Assembly: GCA_947623455.1 (NCBI GenBank)
Contig: OX392541.1
Location: 6,028,701 to 6,092,700 of the forward strand
Direction of reading: 5' to 3'
Length of the DNA: 64,000 nt
Origin: Mimachlamys varia
Lineage: Eukaryota > Mollusca > Bivalvia > Pectinida > Pectinidae
Shown: positions 38,402-52,194 of the stretch, in pieces
Position numbering within the stretch: the stretch's first letter is position 1
Layout of the letters: each line of letters begins with the position of its first letter
Notes under the pieces: generated by a model
What the model saw: the letters and a program-made list of their open reading frames with translations, nothing else
Database searches by the model: none
Told to the model about the DNA's origin: nothing
Made by a program: the position numbers and the translations under genes

Positions 38402-41400
38402 ATGTAGGACACCTCTGTCATGTTAATGTAGGACACCTCTGTCATGTTAATGTAGGACAACTCTGTAGTGTTAATGTGGGACACCTCTGTCATGTTAATG
38501 TAGGACACCTCTGTCATGTTAATGTAGGACACCTCTGTCATGTTAATGTAGGGCACCTCTTTCATGTTAATGTAGGACACCTCTGCCATGTTAATGTAGG
38601 ACACCTCTGTCATGTTAATGTAGGACACTTCTGTCATGTTAATGTAGGACACCTCTGCCATGTTAATGTAGGACACCTCTGTCATGTTAATGTAGGACAC
38701 CTCTGTCATGTTAATGTAGGACACCTCTGCCTTGTACACCTCTGTCTTGTTAATATAGGACACCTCTGTCATGTAAATGTAGGACTCCTCTGCAATGTTA
38801 ATGTAGGACACATCCGCCTTGTACACCTCTGTCTTGTTAATATAGGACACCTCTGTCATGTAAATGTAGGACTCCTCTGCCATGTTAATGTAGGACACCT
38901 CTGCCATGTTAATGTAGGACACCTCTGCCATGTTAATGTAGGACACCTCTGCCTTGTTAATGTAGGACACCTCTGTCATGTTCATGTAGGACACCTCTGT
39001 CATGTTAATGTAGGACACCTCTGCCATGTTAATGTAGGACAACTCTGCCATGTTAATGTAGGACACCTCGGTCATGTTCATGTAGGACACCTCTGCCATG
39101 TTAATGTAGGACACCTCTGTCATGTTAATGTAGGACACTTCTGCCTTGTTAATGTAGGACACCTCTGTAGTGTTAATGTAGGACACCTCTGTCATGTTAA
39201 TGTAGGACACATATGCCATGTTAATGTAGGACACCTCTGTCATGTTAATGTAGGACACCTCTGCCATGTTAATGTAGGACACCTCTGCCATGTTAATGTA
39301 GGACATCTCTGTCATGTTAATGTAGGACACCTCTGCCTTGTTAATGTAGGACACCTCTGTAGTGTTAATGTAGGACACCTCTGCCATGTTAATGTAGGAC
39401 ACCTCTGTAGTGTTAATGTAGGACACCTCTGCCATGTTAATGTAGGACACCTCTGCCTTGTTAATGTAGGACACCTCTGTCATGTTCATGTAGGACACCT
39501 CTGTCATGTTAATGTAGGACACCTCTGCCATGTTAATGTAGGACACCTCTGTTATGTTAATGTAGGACACCTCTGTCATGTTAATGTAGGACATCTCTGC
39601 CATGTTAATGTAGGACACCTCTGTCATGTTAATGTAGGACACCTCTGCCATGTTAATGTAGGACATCTCTGCCATGTTAATGTAGGACACATATGCCATG
39701 TTAATGTAGGACAACTCTGTAGTGTTAATGTGGGACACCTCTGTCATGTTAATGTAGGACACCTCTGTCATGTTAATGTAGGACACCTCTGCCATGTTAA
39801 TGTAGGACATCTCTGCCATGTTAATGTAGGACACCTCTGTCATGTTATTGTAGGACACTTCTGCCTTGTTAATGTAGGACACCTCTGTCATGTTAATGTA
39901 GGACACCTCTGTCATGTTAATGTAGGACACCTCTGCCTTGTTAATTTAGGACACCTCTGTCATGTTAATGTCGGACACCTCTGCCATGTTAATGTAGGAC
40001 ACCTTTGCCATGTTAATGTAGGCCACCTCTGTCATGTTAATGTAGGACAACCCTGTCTTGTTAATGTAGGACACCTCTGTCATGTTAATGTAGGACACCT
40101 CTGTCATGTTAATGTAGGACTCCTCTGCAATGTTAATGTAGGACACCTCTGTCATGTTAATGTAGGACACCTCTGCCATGATAATGTAGGACACCTCTGC
40201 CATGTTAATGTAGGACACCTCTGTCATGTTAATGTAGGACACCTCTGTCATGTTAATGTACGACACCTCTGCCATGTTAATGAAGGACACCTCTGTCATG
40301 TTAATGTAGGACACCTCTGTCATGTTAATGTAGGACACTTCTGCCTTGTTAATGTAGGACACCTCTGTCATGTTAATGTAGGACACCTCTGTCATGTTAA
40401 TGTAGGACACCTCTGCCTTGTTAATGTAGGACAACTCTGTAGTGTTAATGTGGGACACCTCTGTCATGTTAATGTAGGACACATATGCCATGTTAATGTA
40501 GGACACCTCTGCCATGTTAATGTAGGACATCTCTGTCATGTTAATGTAGGACACCTCTGCCTTGTTAATGTAGGACACCTCTGTCATGTTAATGTAGGAC
40601 ACCTCTGTCATGTTAATGTAGGACACCTCTGTCTTGTTAATGTAGGACACCTCTGTCATGTAAATGTAGGACTTCTCTGCCATGTTAATGTAGGACACCT
40701 CTGTCTTGTTAATGTAGGACACCTCTGTCATGTTAATGTAGGACACCTCTGTCATGTTAATGTAGGACACCTCTGTCATGTTAATGTAGGACTCCTCTGC
40801 CATGTTAATGAAGGACACCTCTTTCATGTTAATGTAGGACTCTTCCGTCATGTTAATGTAGGACACCTCTGTCATGTTAATGTAGGACATCTCTGTCATG
40901 TTAATGTAGGACACCTCTGTCATGTTAATGTAGGACACCTCTGTCATGTTAATGTAGGACACCTCTGTCATGTTAATGTAGGACACCTCTGTCATGTTAA
41001 TGTAGGACACCTCTGTCATGTTAATGTAGGACTCCTCTGCCATGTTAATGAAGGACACCTCTTTCATGTTAATGTAGGACTCCTCCGTCATGTTAATGTA
41101 GGACACCTCTGTCATGTTAATGTAGCACACCTCTGTCATGGTAATGTAGGACACCTCTGTCATGTTAATGTAGGACACCTCTGTCATGTTAATGTAGGAC
41201 ACCTCTGTCATGTTAATGTAGGACACCTCTGTCATGTTAATGTAGGACACCTCTGTCATGTTAATGTAGGACACCTCTGTCATGTTAATGTAGGACACCT
41301 CTGTCTTGTTAATGTAGGACACCTCTGTCATGTAAATGTAGGACTTCTCTGCCATGTTAATGTAGGACACCTCTGTCTTGTTAATGTAGGACACCTCTGT

Positions 41401-44400
41401 CATGTTAATGTAGGACACATATGCCATGTTAATGTAGGACAACTCTGTAGTGTTAATGTGGGACACCTCTGTCATGTTAATGTAGGACACCTCTGTCATG
41501 TTAATGTAGGACACCTCTGCCATGTTAATGTAGGACATCTCTGCCATGTTAATGTAGGACACCTCTGTCATGTTATTGTAGGACACTTCTGCCTTGTTAA
41601 TGTAGGACACCTCTGTCATGTTAATGTAGGACACCTCTGTCATGTTAATGTAGGACACCTCTGCCTTGTTAATTTAGGACACCTCTGTCATGTTAATGTC
41701 GGACACCTCTGTCATGTTAATGTAGGACACCTCTTTAGTGTTAATGTAGGACACCTCTGTCATGTTAATGTAGGACACCTCTGTCATGTTAATGTAGGAC
41801 ACCTCTGTCATGTTAATGTAGGACACCTCTGTCATGTTAATGTAGCACACCTCTGTCATGTTAATGTAGGACACCTCTGTCATGTTAATGTAGCACACCT
41901 CTGTCATGTTAATGTAGGACACCTCTTTAGTGTTAATGTAGGACACCTCTGTCATGTTAATGTAGGACACCTCTGCCATGTTAATGTAGGACACCTCTGT
42001 CATGTTAATGTAGGACACCTCTGTCATGTTAATGTAGGACACCTCTGCCATGTTAATGTAGGACACCTCTGTCATGTTAATGTAGGACACCTCTGTCATG
42101 TTAATGTAGGACACCTCTGTCATGTTAATGTAGGACACCTCTGCCATGTTAATGTAGGACACCTCTGTCATGTTAATGTAGGACACCTCTGTCATGTTAA
42201 TGTAGGACACCTCTGCCATGTTAATGTAGGACACCTCTGTCATGTTAATGTAGGACACCTCTGTCATGTTAATGTAGGACACCTCTGTCATGTTAATGTA
42301 GGACACCTCTGTCATGTTAATGTAGGACACCTCTGTCATGTTAATGTACGACACCTATGCCTTGATAATGAAGGACAACTCTGTAGTGTTAATGTAGGAC
42401 ACCTCTGTCATGTTAATGTAGGACACCTCTGTAGTGTTAATGTAGGACACTTCTGTCATGTTAATGTAGGACACCTCTGTAGTGTTAATGTAGGACACCT
42501 CTGTCGTGTTAATGTAAGACACCTCTGTCGTGTTAATGTAGGACACCTCTGTAGTGTTAATGTAGGACACCTCTATCGTGTTAATTTAGGACACTTCTGT
42601 AGTGTTAATGTAGGACACCTCTGTCATGTTAATGTAGGACACCTCTGTTGTGTTAATGTAGGACACCTCTGCCATGTTAATGTAGGACACCTCTGTCGTG
42701 TTAATGTAGGACACCTCTGTAGTGTTAATGTAGGACACCTCTGTTGTGTTAATGTAGGACACCTCTGTAGTGTTAATGTAGGACACCTCTGTCATGTTAA
42801 TATAGGACACCTCTGCCTTGATAATGAAGGACAACTCTGTAGTGTTAATGTAGGACACCTCTGCCATGTTAATGTAGGACACATATGCATTGTTAATGTA
42901 GTACACCTCTGCCTTGTTAATGTAGGACACCTCTGTCATGTAAATGTAGGACACCTCTGCCATGTTAATGTAGGACACCTCTGTCATGTTAATGTAGGAC
43001 ACCTCTGTCATGTTAATGTAGGACACTTCTGTCATGTTGATGTAGGACACCTCTGTCTTTGTAATGTAGAACACCTCTGTCATGTTAATGTAGGACACCT
43101 CTGCCATGTTAATGTAGGACACCTCTGCCATGTTAATGTAGGACACCTCTGTCATGTTAATGTAGGACACCTCTGTCATGTTAATGTAGGACACCTCTTT
43201 AGTGTTAATGTAGGACACCTCTGTCATGGTAATGTAGGACACCTCTGTCATGTTAATGTAGGACACCTCTGTCATGTTAATGTAGGACACCTCTGCCATG
43301 TTAATGTAGGACACCTCTGTCATGTTAATGTAGGACACCTCTGCCATGTTAATGTAGGACATCTCTGTCATGTTAATGTAGGACACCTCTGTCATGTTAA
43401 TGTAGGACACCTCTGTCATGTTAATGTAGGACACCTCTGTCGTGTTAATGTAGGACACCTCTGTAGTGTTAATGTAGGACACCTCTATCGTGTTAATTTA
43501 GGACACTTCTGTAGTGTTAATGTAGGACACCTCTGACATGTTAATGTAGGACACCTCTGTTGTGTTAATGTAGGACACCTCTGTCGTGTTAATGTAGGAC
43601 ACCTCTGTCGTTTTAATGTAGGACACCTCTGTAGTGTTAATGTAGGACACCTCTGTAGTGTTAATGTAGGACACCTCTGTTGTGTTAATGTAGGACACCT
43701 CTGTAGTGTTAATGTAGGACACCTCTGTCATGTTAATATAGGACACCTCTGCCTTGATAATGAAGGACAACTCTGTAGTGTTAATGTAGGACACCTCTGC
43801 CATGTTAATGTAGGACACATATGCATTGTTAATGTAGTACACCTCTGCCTTGTTAATGTAGGACACCTCTGTCATGTAAATGTAGGACACCTCTGCCATG
43901 TTAATGTAGGACACCTCTGTCATGTTAATGTAGGACACCTCTGTCATGTTAATGTAGGACACTTCTGTCATGTTGATGTAGGACACCTCTGTCTTTGTAA
44001 TGTAGAACACCTCTGTCATGTTAATGTAGGACACCTCTGCCATGTTAATGTAGGACACCTCTGCCATGTTAATGTAGGACACCTCTGTCATGTTAATGTA
44101 GGACACCTCTGTCATGTTAATGTAGGACACCTCTTTAGTGTTAATGTAGGACACCTCTGTCATGGTAATGTAGGACACCTCTGTCATGTTAATGTAGGAC
44201 ACCTCTGTCATGTTAATGTAGGACACCTCTGCCATGTTAATGTAGGACACCTCTGCCTTGTTAATGTAGGACACCTCTGTAGTGTTAATGTAGGACACCT
44301 CTGCCATGTTAATGTAGGACACCTCTGTAGTGTTAATGTAGGACACCTCTGCCATGTTAATGTAGGACACCTCTGCCTTGTTAATGTAGGACACCTCTGT

Positions 44401-47400
44401 CATGTTAATGTAGGACACCTCTGTCATGTTAATGTAGGACACCTCTGTCATGTTAATGTACGACACCTCTGCCTTGTTAATGTAGGACACCTCTGCCTTG
44501 TAAATATAGGACACATCTGCCTTGTTAATGTAGGACACCTCTGCCATGTTAATGTAGGACACCTCTGCCATGTTAATGTAGGACATCTCTGCCATGGTAA
44601 TGTAGGACACCTCTGTCATGTTAATGTAGGACACCTCTTTCGTGTTAATGTAGGACACCTCTGTCATGTTAATGTAGGACACCTCTGTCATGTTAATGTA
44701 GGACACCTCTTCCATGTTAATGTAGGACACCTCTGCCATGTTAATGTAGGACACCTTTGTCATGTTAATGTAGGACATCTCTGTCATGTTAATGTAGGAC
44801 ACCTCTGTCATGTTAATGTAGGACATCTCTGTCATGTTAGTGTAGGACACCTCTGTCATGTTAATGTAGGACATCTCTGTCATGTTAATGTTGGACACCT
44901 CTGTCATGTTAATGTAGGACACCTCTGTCATGTTAATGTAGGACACCTCTGTCATGTTAATGTAGGACATCTCTGTCATGTTAATGTAGGACATCTCTGC
45001 CTTGTAAATGTAGGACATTTCTGCCTTGTAAATGTAGGACACCTCTGCAATGTTAATGTTGGACACCTCTGCCATGTTAATGTAGGACATCTCTGTCATG
45101 TTAATGTAGGACACCTCTGTCATGTTAATGTAGGACACCTCTGTCTTGTTAATGTAGGACACCTCTGCCATGTTAATGTAGGACACCTCCGCCTTGTTAA
45201 TGTACAAAAATGTAGGCCACCTCTGTCATGTTAATGTAGGACATCTCTGCCATGTTAATGTAGGACACCTCTGTCATGTTAATGTAGGACACCTCTGTCA
45301 TGTTAATGTAGGACACCTCTGTCATGTTAATGTAGGACACCTCTGTCTTGTTAATGAAGGACACCTCTGCCATGTTAATGTAGGACACCTCCGCCTTGTT
45401 AATGTAGGCCACCTCTGCCTTGTAAATGTAGGACACCTCTGCCATGTTAATGTAGGACACCTCTGTCATGTTAATGTAGGACACCTCTGTCATGTTAATG
45501 TAGGACACCTCTGACTTGTTAATGTAGGACACCTCTGCCATGTTAATGTAGGACACCTCTGCCTTGTTAATGTAGGACACCTCTGTCATGTTAATGTACG
45601 ACACATGTGCCTTGTAAATGTAGGACACCTCTGCCATGTTAATGTAGGACACCTCTGTCATGTTAATGTAGGACACCTCTGTCATGTTAATGTAGGACAC
45701 CTCTGTCATGTTAATGTAGGACACCTCTGTCATGTTAATGTAGGACACCTCTGTCATGTTAATGTACGACACCTATGCCTTGATAATGAAGGACAACTCT
45801 GTAGTGTTAATGTAGGACACCTCTGTCATGTTAATGTAGGACACCTCTGTAGTGTTAATGTAGGACACTTCTGTCATGTTGATGTAGGACACCTCTGTAG
45901 TGTTAATGTAGGACACCTCTGTCGTGTTAATGTAGGACACCTCTGTCGTGTTAATGTAGGACACCTCTGTAGTGTTAATGTAGGACACCTCTATCGTGTT
46001 AATTTAGGACACTTCTGTAGTGTTAATGTAGGACACCTCTGTCATGTTAATGTAGGACACCTCTGTTGTGTTAATGTAGGACACCTCTGTAGTGTTAATG
46101 TAGGACACCTCTGTCATGTTAATATAGGACACCTCTGCCTTGATAATGAAGGACAACTCTGTAGTGTTAATGTAGGACACCTCTGCAATGTTAATGTAGG
46201 ACACATATGCATTGTTAATGTAGGACACCTCTGTCATGTTAATGTAGGACACCTCTGTCATGTTAATGTAGGACACCTCTGTCGTGTTAATGTAGGACAT
46301 ATCTGTCTTTGTAATGTAGAACACCTCAGTCATGTTAATGTAGGACACCTCTGTCATGTTAATGTAGGACACCTCTGCCATGTTAATGTAGGACACCTCT
46401 GCCTTGTTAATGTAGGACACCTCTGCCATGTTAATGTAGGACACCTCTGCCATGTTAATGTAGGACATCTCTGTCATGTTAATGTAGGACACCTCTGTCA
46501 TGTTAATGTAGGACACCTCTGTCATGTTAATGTAGGACACCTCTGTCATGTTAATGTACGACACCTCTGCCTTGTTAATGTAGGACACCTCTGCCTTGTA
46601 AATGTAGGACACATCTGCCTTGTTAATGTAGGACACCTCTGCCATGTTAATGTAGGACACCTCTGCCATGTTAATGTAGGACACCTCTGCCATGGTAATG
46701 TAGGACACCTCTGTCATGTTAATGTAGGACACCTCTGTCATGTTAATGTAGGACACCTCTGTCTTGTTAATGTAGGACACCTCTGCCATGTTAATGTAGG
46801 ACACCTCCGCCATGTTAATGTAGGACACCTCTGTCATGTTAATGTAGGACACCTCTGCCATGTTAATGTAGGACATCTCTGCCTTATAAATGTAGGACAT
46901 TTCTGCCTTGTAAATGTAGGACACCTCTGCCATGTTAATGTAGGACACCTCTGCTATGTTAATGTAGGACACCTCTGTCTTGTTTATGTAGGACACCTCT
47001 GCCATGTTAATGTAGGACACCTCCGCCTTGTTAATGTACAAAAATGTAGGCCACCTCTGTCATGTTAATGTAGGACATCTCTGCCATGTTAATGTAGGAC
47101 ACCTCTGTCATGTTAATGTAGGACAACTCTGCCATGTTAATGTAGGACACCTCTGTCTTGTTAATGTAGGACACCTCTGCCATGTTAATGTAGGACACCC
47201 CTGTCTTGTTAATGTAGGACACCTCTGTCATGTTAATGTAGGACACCTCTGTCTTGTTAATGTAGGACACCTCTGCCATGTTAATGTAGGACACCTCCGC
47301 CTTGTTAATGTAGGCCACCTCTGCCTTGTAAATGTAGGACACCTCTGTCATGTTAATGTAGGACACCTCTGCCTTGTAAATGTAGGACACCTCTGCCATG

Positions 47401-48570
47401 TTAATGTAGGACACCTCTGTCATGTTAATGTAGGACACCTCTGTCATGTTAATGTAGGACACCTCTGCCATGTTAATGAAGGACACCTCTGCCATGTTAA
47501 TGTAGGACACCTCTGTCGTGTTAATGTAGGACACCTCTGTCATGTTAATGTAGGACACCTCTGTTACATGTATAATAATGAAGGACACCTCTGTCATGTT
47601 CATGTAGGACACCTCTGCCTTGTTAATGTAAGACACCTCTGCCATGTTAATGTAGGACACCTCTGCCATGTTAATGTAGGACACCTCTGTCTTGTTAATG
47701 TAGGACACCTCTGCCATGTTAATGTAGGACACCTCCGCCTTGTTAATGTAGGCCACCTCTGCCTTGTAAATGTAGGACACCTCTGCCTTGTTAATGTAGG
47801 ACACCTCTGTCATGTTAATGTAGGACACCTCTGTCATGTTAATGTAGGACACCTCTGTCTTGTTAATGTAGGACACCTCTGCCATGTTAATGTAGGACAC
47901 CTCTGCCTTGTTAATGTAGGACACCTCTGTCATGTTAATGTACGACACATCTGCCTTGTAAATGTAGGACACCTCTGCCATGTTAATGTAGGACACCTCT
48001 GTCATGTTAATGTAGGACACCTCTGTCATGTTAATGTAGGACACCTCTGCCATGTTAATGTAGGACACCTCTGCCATGTTAATGTAGGACACCTCTGTCG
48101 TGTTAATGTAGGACACCTCTGTCATGTTAATGTAGGACACCTCTGTTACATGTATAATAATGAAGGACACCTCTGTCATGTTCATGTAGGACACCTCTGC
48201 CTTGTTAATGTAAGACACCTCTGCCATGTTAATGTAGGACACCTCTGCCATGTTAATGTAGGACACCTCTGCCATGTTAATGTAGGACACCTCTGCCATC
48301 TAAATGTATGACACCTCTGTCATGTTAATGTATGACACCTCTGTCATGTTAATGTATGACACCTCTGCCATCTAAATGTAGGACTCCTCTGCCATGTTAA
48401 TGTAGGACACCTCTGCCATGTTAATGTAGGACATTTCTGTCATGTTAATGTAGGACACCTCTGTCATGTTAATGTAGGAAACCTCTGTCTTGTTAATGTA
48501 GGACACCTCTGTCATGTTAATGTAGGACACCTCTGCCATGTTAATGAAGGACACCTCTGTCATGTTAATG
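38402..48570. repeat. 24-bp minisatellite, about 420 copies, with higher-order blocks
   Basis: The unit 'ggacacctctgtcatgttaatgta' has many point variants (gccatg, gccttg, gtagtg, gtcgtg, and others). Rare marker units recur at large spacings: 'ataatgaaggacaactctgt' at 42363, 42831, 43757, 45781 and 46141; 'gttattgtaggacac' at 39845 and 41573; 'tgtacaaaaatgtaggccac' at 45201 and 47035; 'ttacatgtataataatgaagg' near 47563 and 48145. The array therefore grew by duplication of blocks as well as single units. The 1714-codon plus-strand frame and the minus-strand frames are by-products of the period. Confidence 0.97.
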
Positions 48571-49079
48571 TAAGCTACATTGAAGTAAATGTCACATATA
48601 AAAGTAAGAGTCTCAATCAAAACAAGTAGCACTAAAGAGCATTTCCAAATCGTCCACCTCCATACCACACAAGGATACAGAATATCTGTCAGTGGCACCG
48701 AAATAGCGACCGTAAAACTTGCTCATAGTTTTCATCAACTTACATCTATCGATTTTTTTCCGTCATAAGTTTGTTGACCAGCAGCCGAATCAAAACATGA
48801 ATTATCTGTATCAAGAGCATACCATAAAATAACAAATTAAGTGCGACATGTAAGCACAATAGACGGGAGAGTCAGAAAACAGTTGATCGTACATCGTATG
48901 TCCTAGTAGTAACCTGCTTGTGTTTGTTAAGTAAAGAACGGTTTGGCAAATTTTCTGCTTCCTGTCCTGATATAGCATAGTAGATAATTATGTATCACTG
49001 GTTAAAACATTTTGCAATGCCATTTGTTTTCAGTCTCATATATACCAACTTAGTGGGTGTTTTTTGTTGGGTTTTTTTT
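48571..49079. other. Intergenic, nothing recognised
   Basis: Unique sequence to the right of the 24-bp array. The minus-strand frame running from 48698 into the array shows no domain. Confidence 0.5.
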
Positions 49080-49312
49080 TGGGGGGGGGGGGGTATTTTT
49101 ACCGCGTCGATCATTTAAACTCTTGTGTTGGTCCGGATGCTAGCGTTCTTGGGATCTAATTTGGGATGGAAACCGGCGTTCCCAGAGAAAACCAACGTGG
49201 TCGGTCAGGTGACCCCGAAATGTTTCTTGTCCGATCAAGGAATTGAACCCTGGTATTTTTGCTGAAAGGCAAGTGCACTAGCCTATCTACTGCATCATAG
49301 ATCCAGTAGATC
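49080..49312 (-). mobile_element. tRNA-derived SINE-like element
   Basis: Read on the minus strand, the head has a B-box-like 'cagggttcaattccttgatc' (about 49253-49234) with an A-box-like 'gatgcagtagataggctagt' upstream. It is followed by a body with 'gttggttttctctgggaacg' (about 49198-49179), a block like the conserved domains of invertebrate SINEs. The far end is a G/C homopolymer (49079-49091). Confidence 0.6.
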
Positions 49313-49559
49313 CGACCATCCAATTATGATGCTTTTCGACGTATCTCGACGATATATGTCACATGGTGCCAGTTGACAATTAGAGTATTTGTTTACGCGT
49401 TTCGAATGTGTTTTGATGTTTCACAGGTTAATGAACCGTCAAATTTTTATTAAATGGTGGAAATGTGAACCATATAAACTACAATATAAACATTCCGTGT
49501 TGACTTTACCTCTATATCATTACTAAACCAAATTGTAGTATATCACACTGTATACTACA

Positions 49560-49815
49560 ACTTACAATCCACATCACATGACATTATTTCTGACGCCATG
49601 TTGGACTATGTTATATCAAAGCTTTGTACTCCGCCTCAGATAACATGTATAATGGCTTTGAATCAATCGCTTAGATGACCCTGATTTAAATCAGGCTATT
49701 GTGACGTCATTTCTGACGCCATGTTTGATTACGTTACGTCAACGCTTTGCACTCCGCCTCAGATAACATGAATAATGGCTTTGAGTCGTTAGCTCAGATG
49801 ATATTGATTTAAATC
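49560..49815. repeat. Tandem duplication of about 118 bp
   Basis: Two diverged copies, each with 'ttctgacgccatgtt', 'actccgcctcagataacatg' and 'tgatttaaatcag', lie side by side. No coding sequence. Confidence 0.8.
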
Positions 49816-49934
49816 AGACTCTTCCAGTAAAGAAACACACTTGCAAAAATGGAGAACGTTTACCGACCATATCCTAAAGAAATAGATACAGGCATATTTT
49901 AAAGTGATCGGAAATGTAAATATAAGCATTGAAC

Positions 49935-50073
49935 TGTTACCAGATGTAGTATACCGTCGATATGAATACAATTTGGGTGACAGATAAATAATCATGTCGC
50001 CCTAACGGGCAACATTCTATTTATCTGTCACCCAAATTATATTCATATCGACTGCATACTACATCTGGTAACA
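49935..50073. mobile_element. 139-bp near-perfect hairpin (foldback element)
   Basis: The arms of about 56 bp are inverted copies: 'tgttaccagatgtagtatac' and 'ttgggtgacagataaata' at the left, 'tatttatctgtcacccaa' and 'catactacatctggtaaca' at the right. A small inner palindrome 'gccctaacgggc' forms the loop. Confidence 0.85.
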
Positions 50074-50139
50074 GTATAAAACTTAAATGTTCGTGTTTCC
50101 GTGTACCTATTGTTATGGAGAAAAAACTGGAGTTGTATA

Positions 50140-50886
50140 ACATTTTTACACCCCTCCCTTCTTGTGCTTATTAAACTCTGACTGCGAATATATTGGCGTA
50201 TACGCAGTGAAAAAAGACTCGGCGGATTGATATTTGTTCAAATATGGCGTCGTTCACGCTTCAGAAAAATAAGTATTCGCTTTCGGCCATTGTTTGGTTC
50301 CTACAAGATTTTGGAACAAGTAACATATATGGAATCAATTTTCTGTGATTCAAAAATAAATTATTTCTAACAAACTTTTGATTCCCAATGATGCGCATTC
50401 GAAATTCTTTGACGGTAACGCAAACACGGCGGCGCCCTGCAGTTGTGACGCCTGACGTCGGACCGCGTCACAACCAGATCATTGTGTAAATGCGTGTGCA
50501 TTTTGACTGTTATAAATAAAGAAATAAAGTCGACATGCTAGAAATATTATTTAATACCAAATTTACAAATGATGTAATGAAGAAAAATGGTGTTGTTCAC
50601 TGTGTATTTTCTAAACTTACCTATCCAATCTTATCAACCACGAACATCGTAGTTACCATCTTAGCAACCCGCTTCGAATGCTGTTTTCTCCGTATAGCAC
50701 TTGGTAATTAATAATGATGTAAATATAAGGATTGTACCTCATTTGGACTGCGTATACGGTTTGTATTCCCGCAGTTGGCAACGAACATATTCACTATGGA
50801 GCGCTAACGCGCACCATAGACTATGTTCGTTTCGGGCATACTACACTTATAGCGTATACGCAATCAAAATGAGGTACAATCCTTAT
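50140..50886. mobile_element. Dispersed repeat ending in a foldback, copy 1
   Basis: It shares blocks with 54700-55419: 'ggcggattgatatttgttca', 'gtgacg..ctgacgtcggaccgcgtcacaacca'-type sequence near 50445, and 'tttacaaatgatgtaatgaa' at 50561. The last part (50725-50886) is a palindrome with ends 'ataaggattgtacctcattt' and 'aaaatgaggtacaatcctta'. A short diverged frame around 50535-50710 is shared between the copies but has no recognisable domain. Confidence 0.75.
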
Positions 50887-51794
50887 ACTGAAACTACAAT
50901 CTGTAAATCTATCGTCTTGACACTATTTCAGATCTAAATATCTCGAGTTCGATGAAAAAAATATCAACCATCACTAGTTTCGGAGCTATTGTAATACTGG
51001 TAGTTTATCTTTACCTAAATAACATCATCTACATGCATCGTTGTGGTTAAAAATCAAAGTACTTAAAGCCTGAAACGCTAACAATAGTATGTATTTTTCG
51101 ACAGCTATTGAAGTGATTTTGTTTTTATGGGTTTCTAAGTTTCGATATCAGAAAGTCTCAGAATAGGGATAAAGTAAGTATTTAGAGTAAACCCAATAAC
51201 ACGTTAGTTGTTTAGATTGACGAGTTATATTTTAAGCTACATGTACAATTTAGTGCAGTGCTTTTACAATGTAACTAATACCATTTTTTATTTCAAATGA
51301 ATATTGATCCATTTACAGGGAAGCGAATGTGCTTATTTTAATATATGCACTGAAATAAACGGTAATGGTGTGTTGGACACCAAATGAAACTGTATTTTAT
51401 AAACCTTCCAAAAAGCAAAAAATCACACCCGAGATCCAGTTGGAAAGGCAAGACTGCGATTAATTACTGGAGCAATGGCAGTTCAAAATTAAAATATACT
51501 TGTTTGTTTCAATAAAAAATGTATGTTATTGTAAGGTCATAAAAGTTTGCAGTTATGACGTAGAAATGTCATACCATCCTAAAAGTAAGATTTAATGAAA
51601 ACGGATGTAATGTAGCAATTTAAACATTTCGTTTCATTTCATTCTATATCATACTATACAAGATATAACGTCATATGAAGAAAACAAAATGCGACATCTT
51701 TCCTTAACTTTAGAACATATAAAGTATAAGTCTTATAAACATTTAAGACATCTGATAAAGAATCCCCGTGCATAAAAGATACTAACGTGTGCAA
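50887..51794. other. Intergenic, nothing recognised
   Basis: AT-rich unique sequence without a visible exon or repeat. Confidence 0.5.
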
Positions 51795-51798
51795 TTTA

Positions 51799-52190
51799 AA
51801 GGCCCAATATACGTAATTGCAGGATTTTTTTCGGGATTCTGAAAAACTTATGAAAAAAAATCAAGTTGATAACCATGCAATAAAAAGTCTAAAACGAAGT
51901 AAACCTGAGCGGTAACTAGCAAGAGATTCTTGACAGAAAAATCCAAAGAATTGAAAATAAGTCAGGTGTGGCCCACTTCAATAACAAGCCGAAGTAAGAA
52001 GACAGTTTAAAAAGGACGCGTGTTTACAAATAGCGTGTTTCAACTGCTGCTCTACCGGTAACCGCGTAAGAATTCATCTTGAATATTGCTAATATCAGTT
52101 AATGTTAACTTAATCTATAAATACAATAAATTATTAGGCCTGATTTCCGCTTCAAGTTTTGCCAAAAGTTACGTATATTGGACTTTTAAA
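51799..52190. mobile_element. TTAA-flanked MITE, copy 2 (opposite orientation to copy 1)
   Basis: The left end is 'aggcccaatatacgtaa' after TTAA and the right end is 'ttacgtatattggactt' before TTAA. Internal sequence is the inverted equivalent of 38012-38401, for example 'cctgagcggtaactagcaag' against 'ctcgttagttaccgctcagg'. Confidence 0.82.
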
Positions 52191-52194
52191 AGTA

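Noticed and set aside
38392..43536. A 1714-codon plus-strand open frame, plus long minus-strand frames on the same DNA
   Set aside because: The 24-bp period is divisible by three and the unit has no stop in these frames, so both strands stay open by arithmetic. No start context, splice sites or non-repeat domain support a protein.
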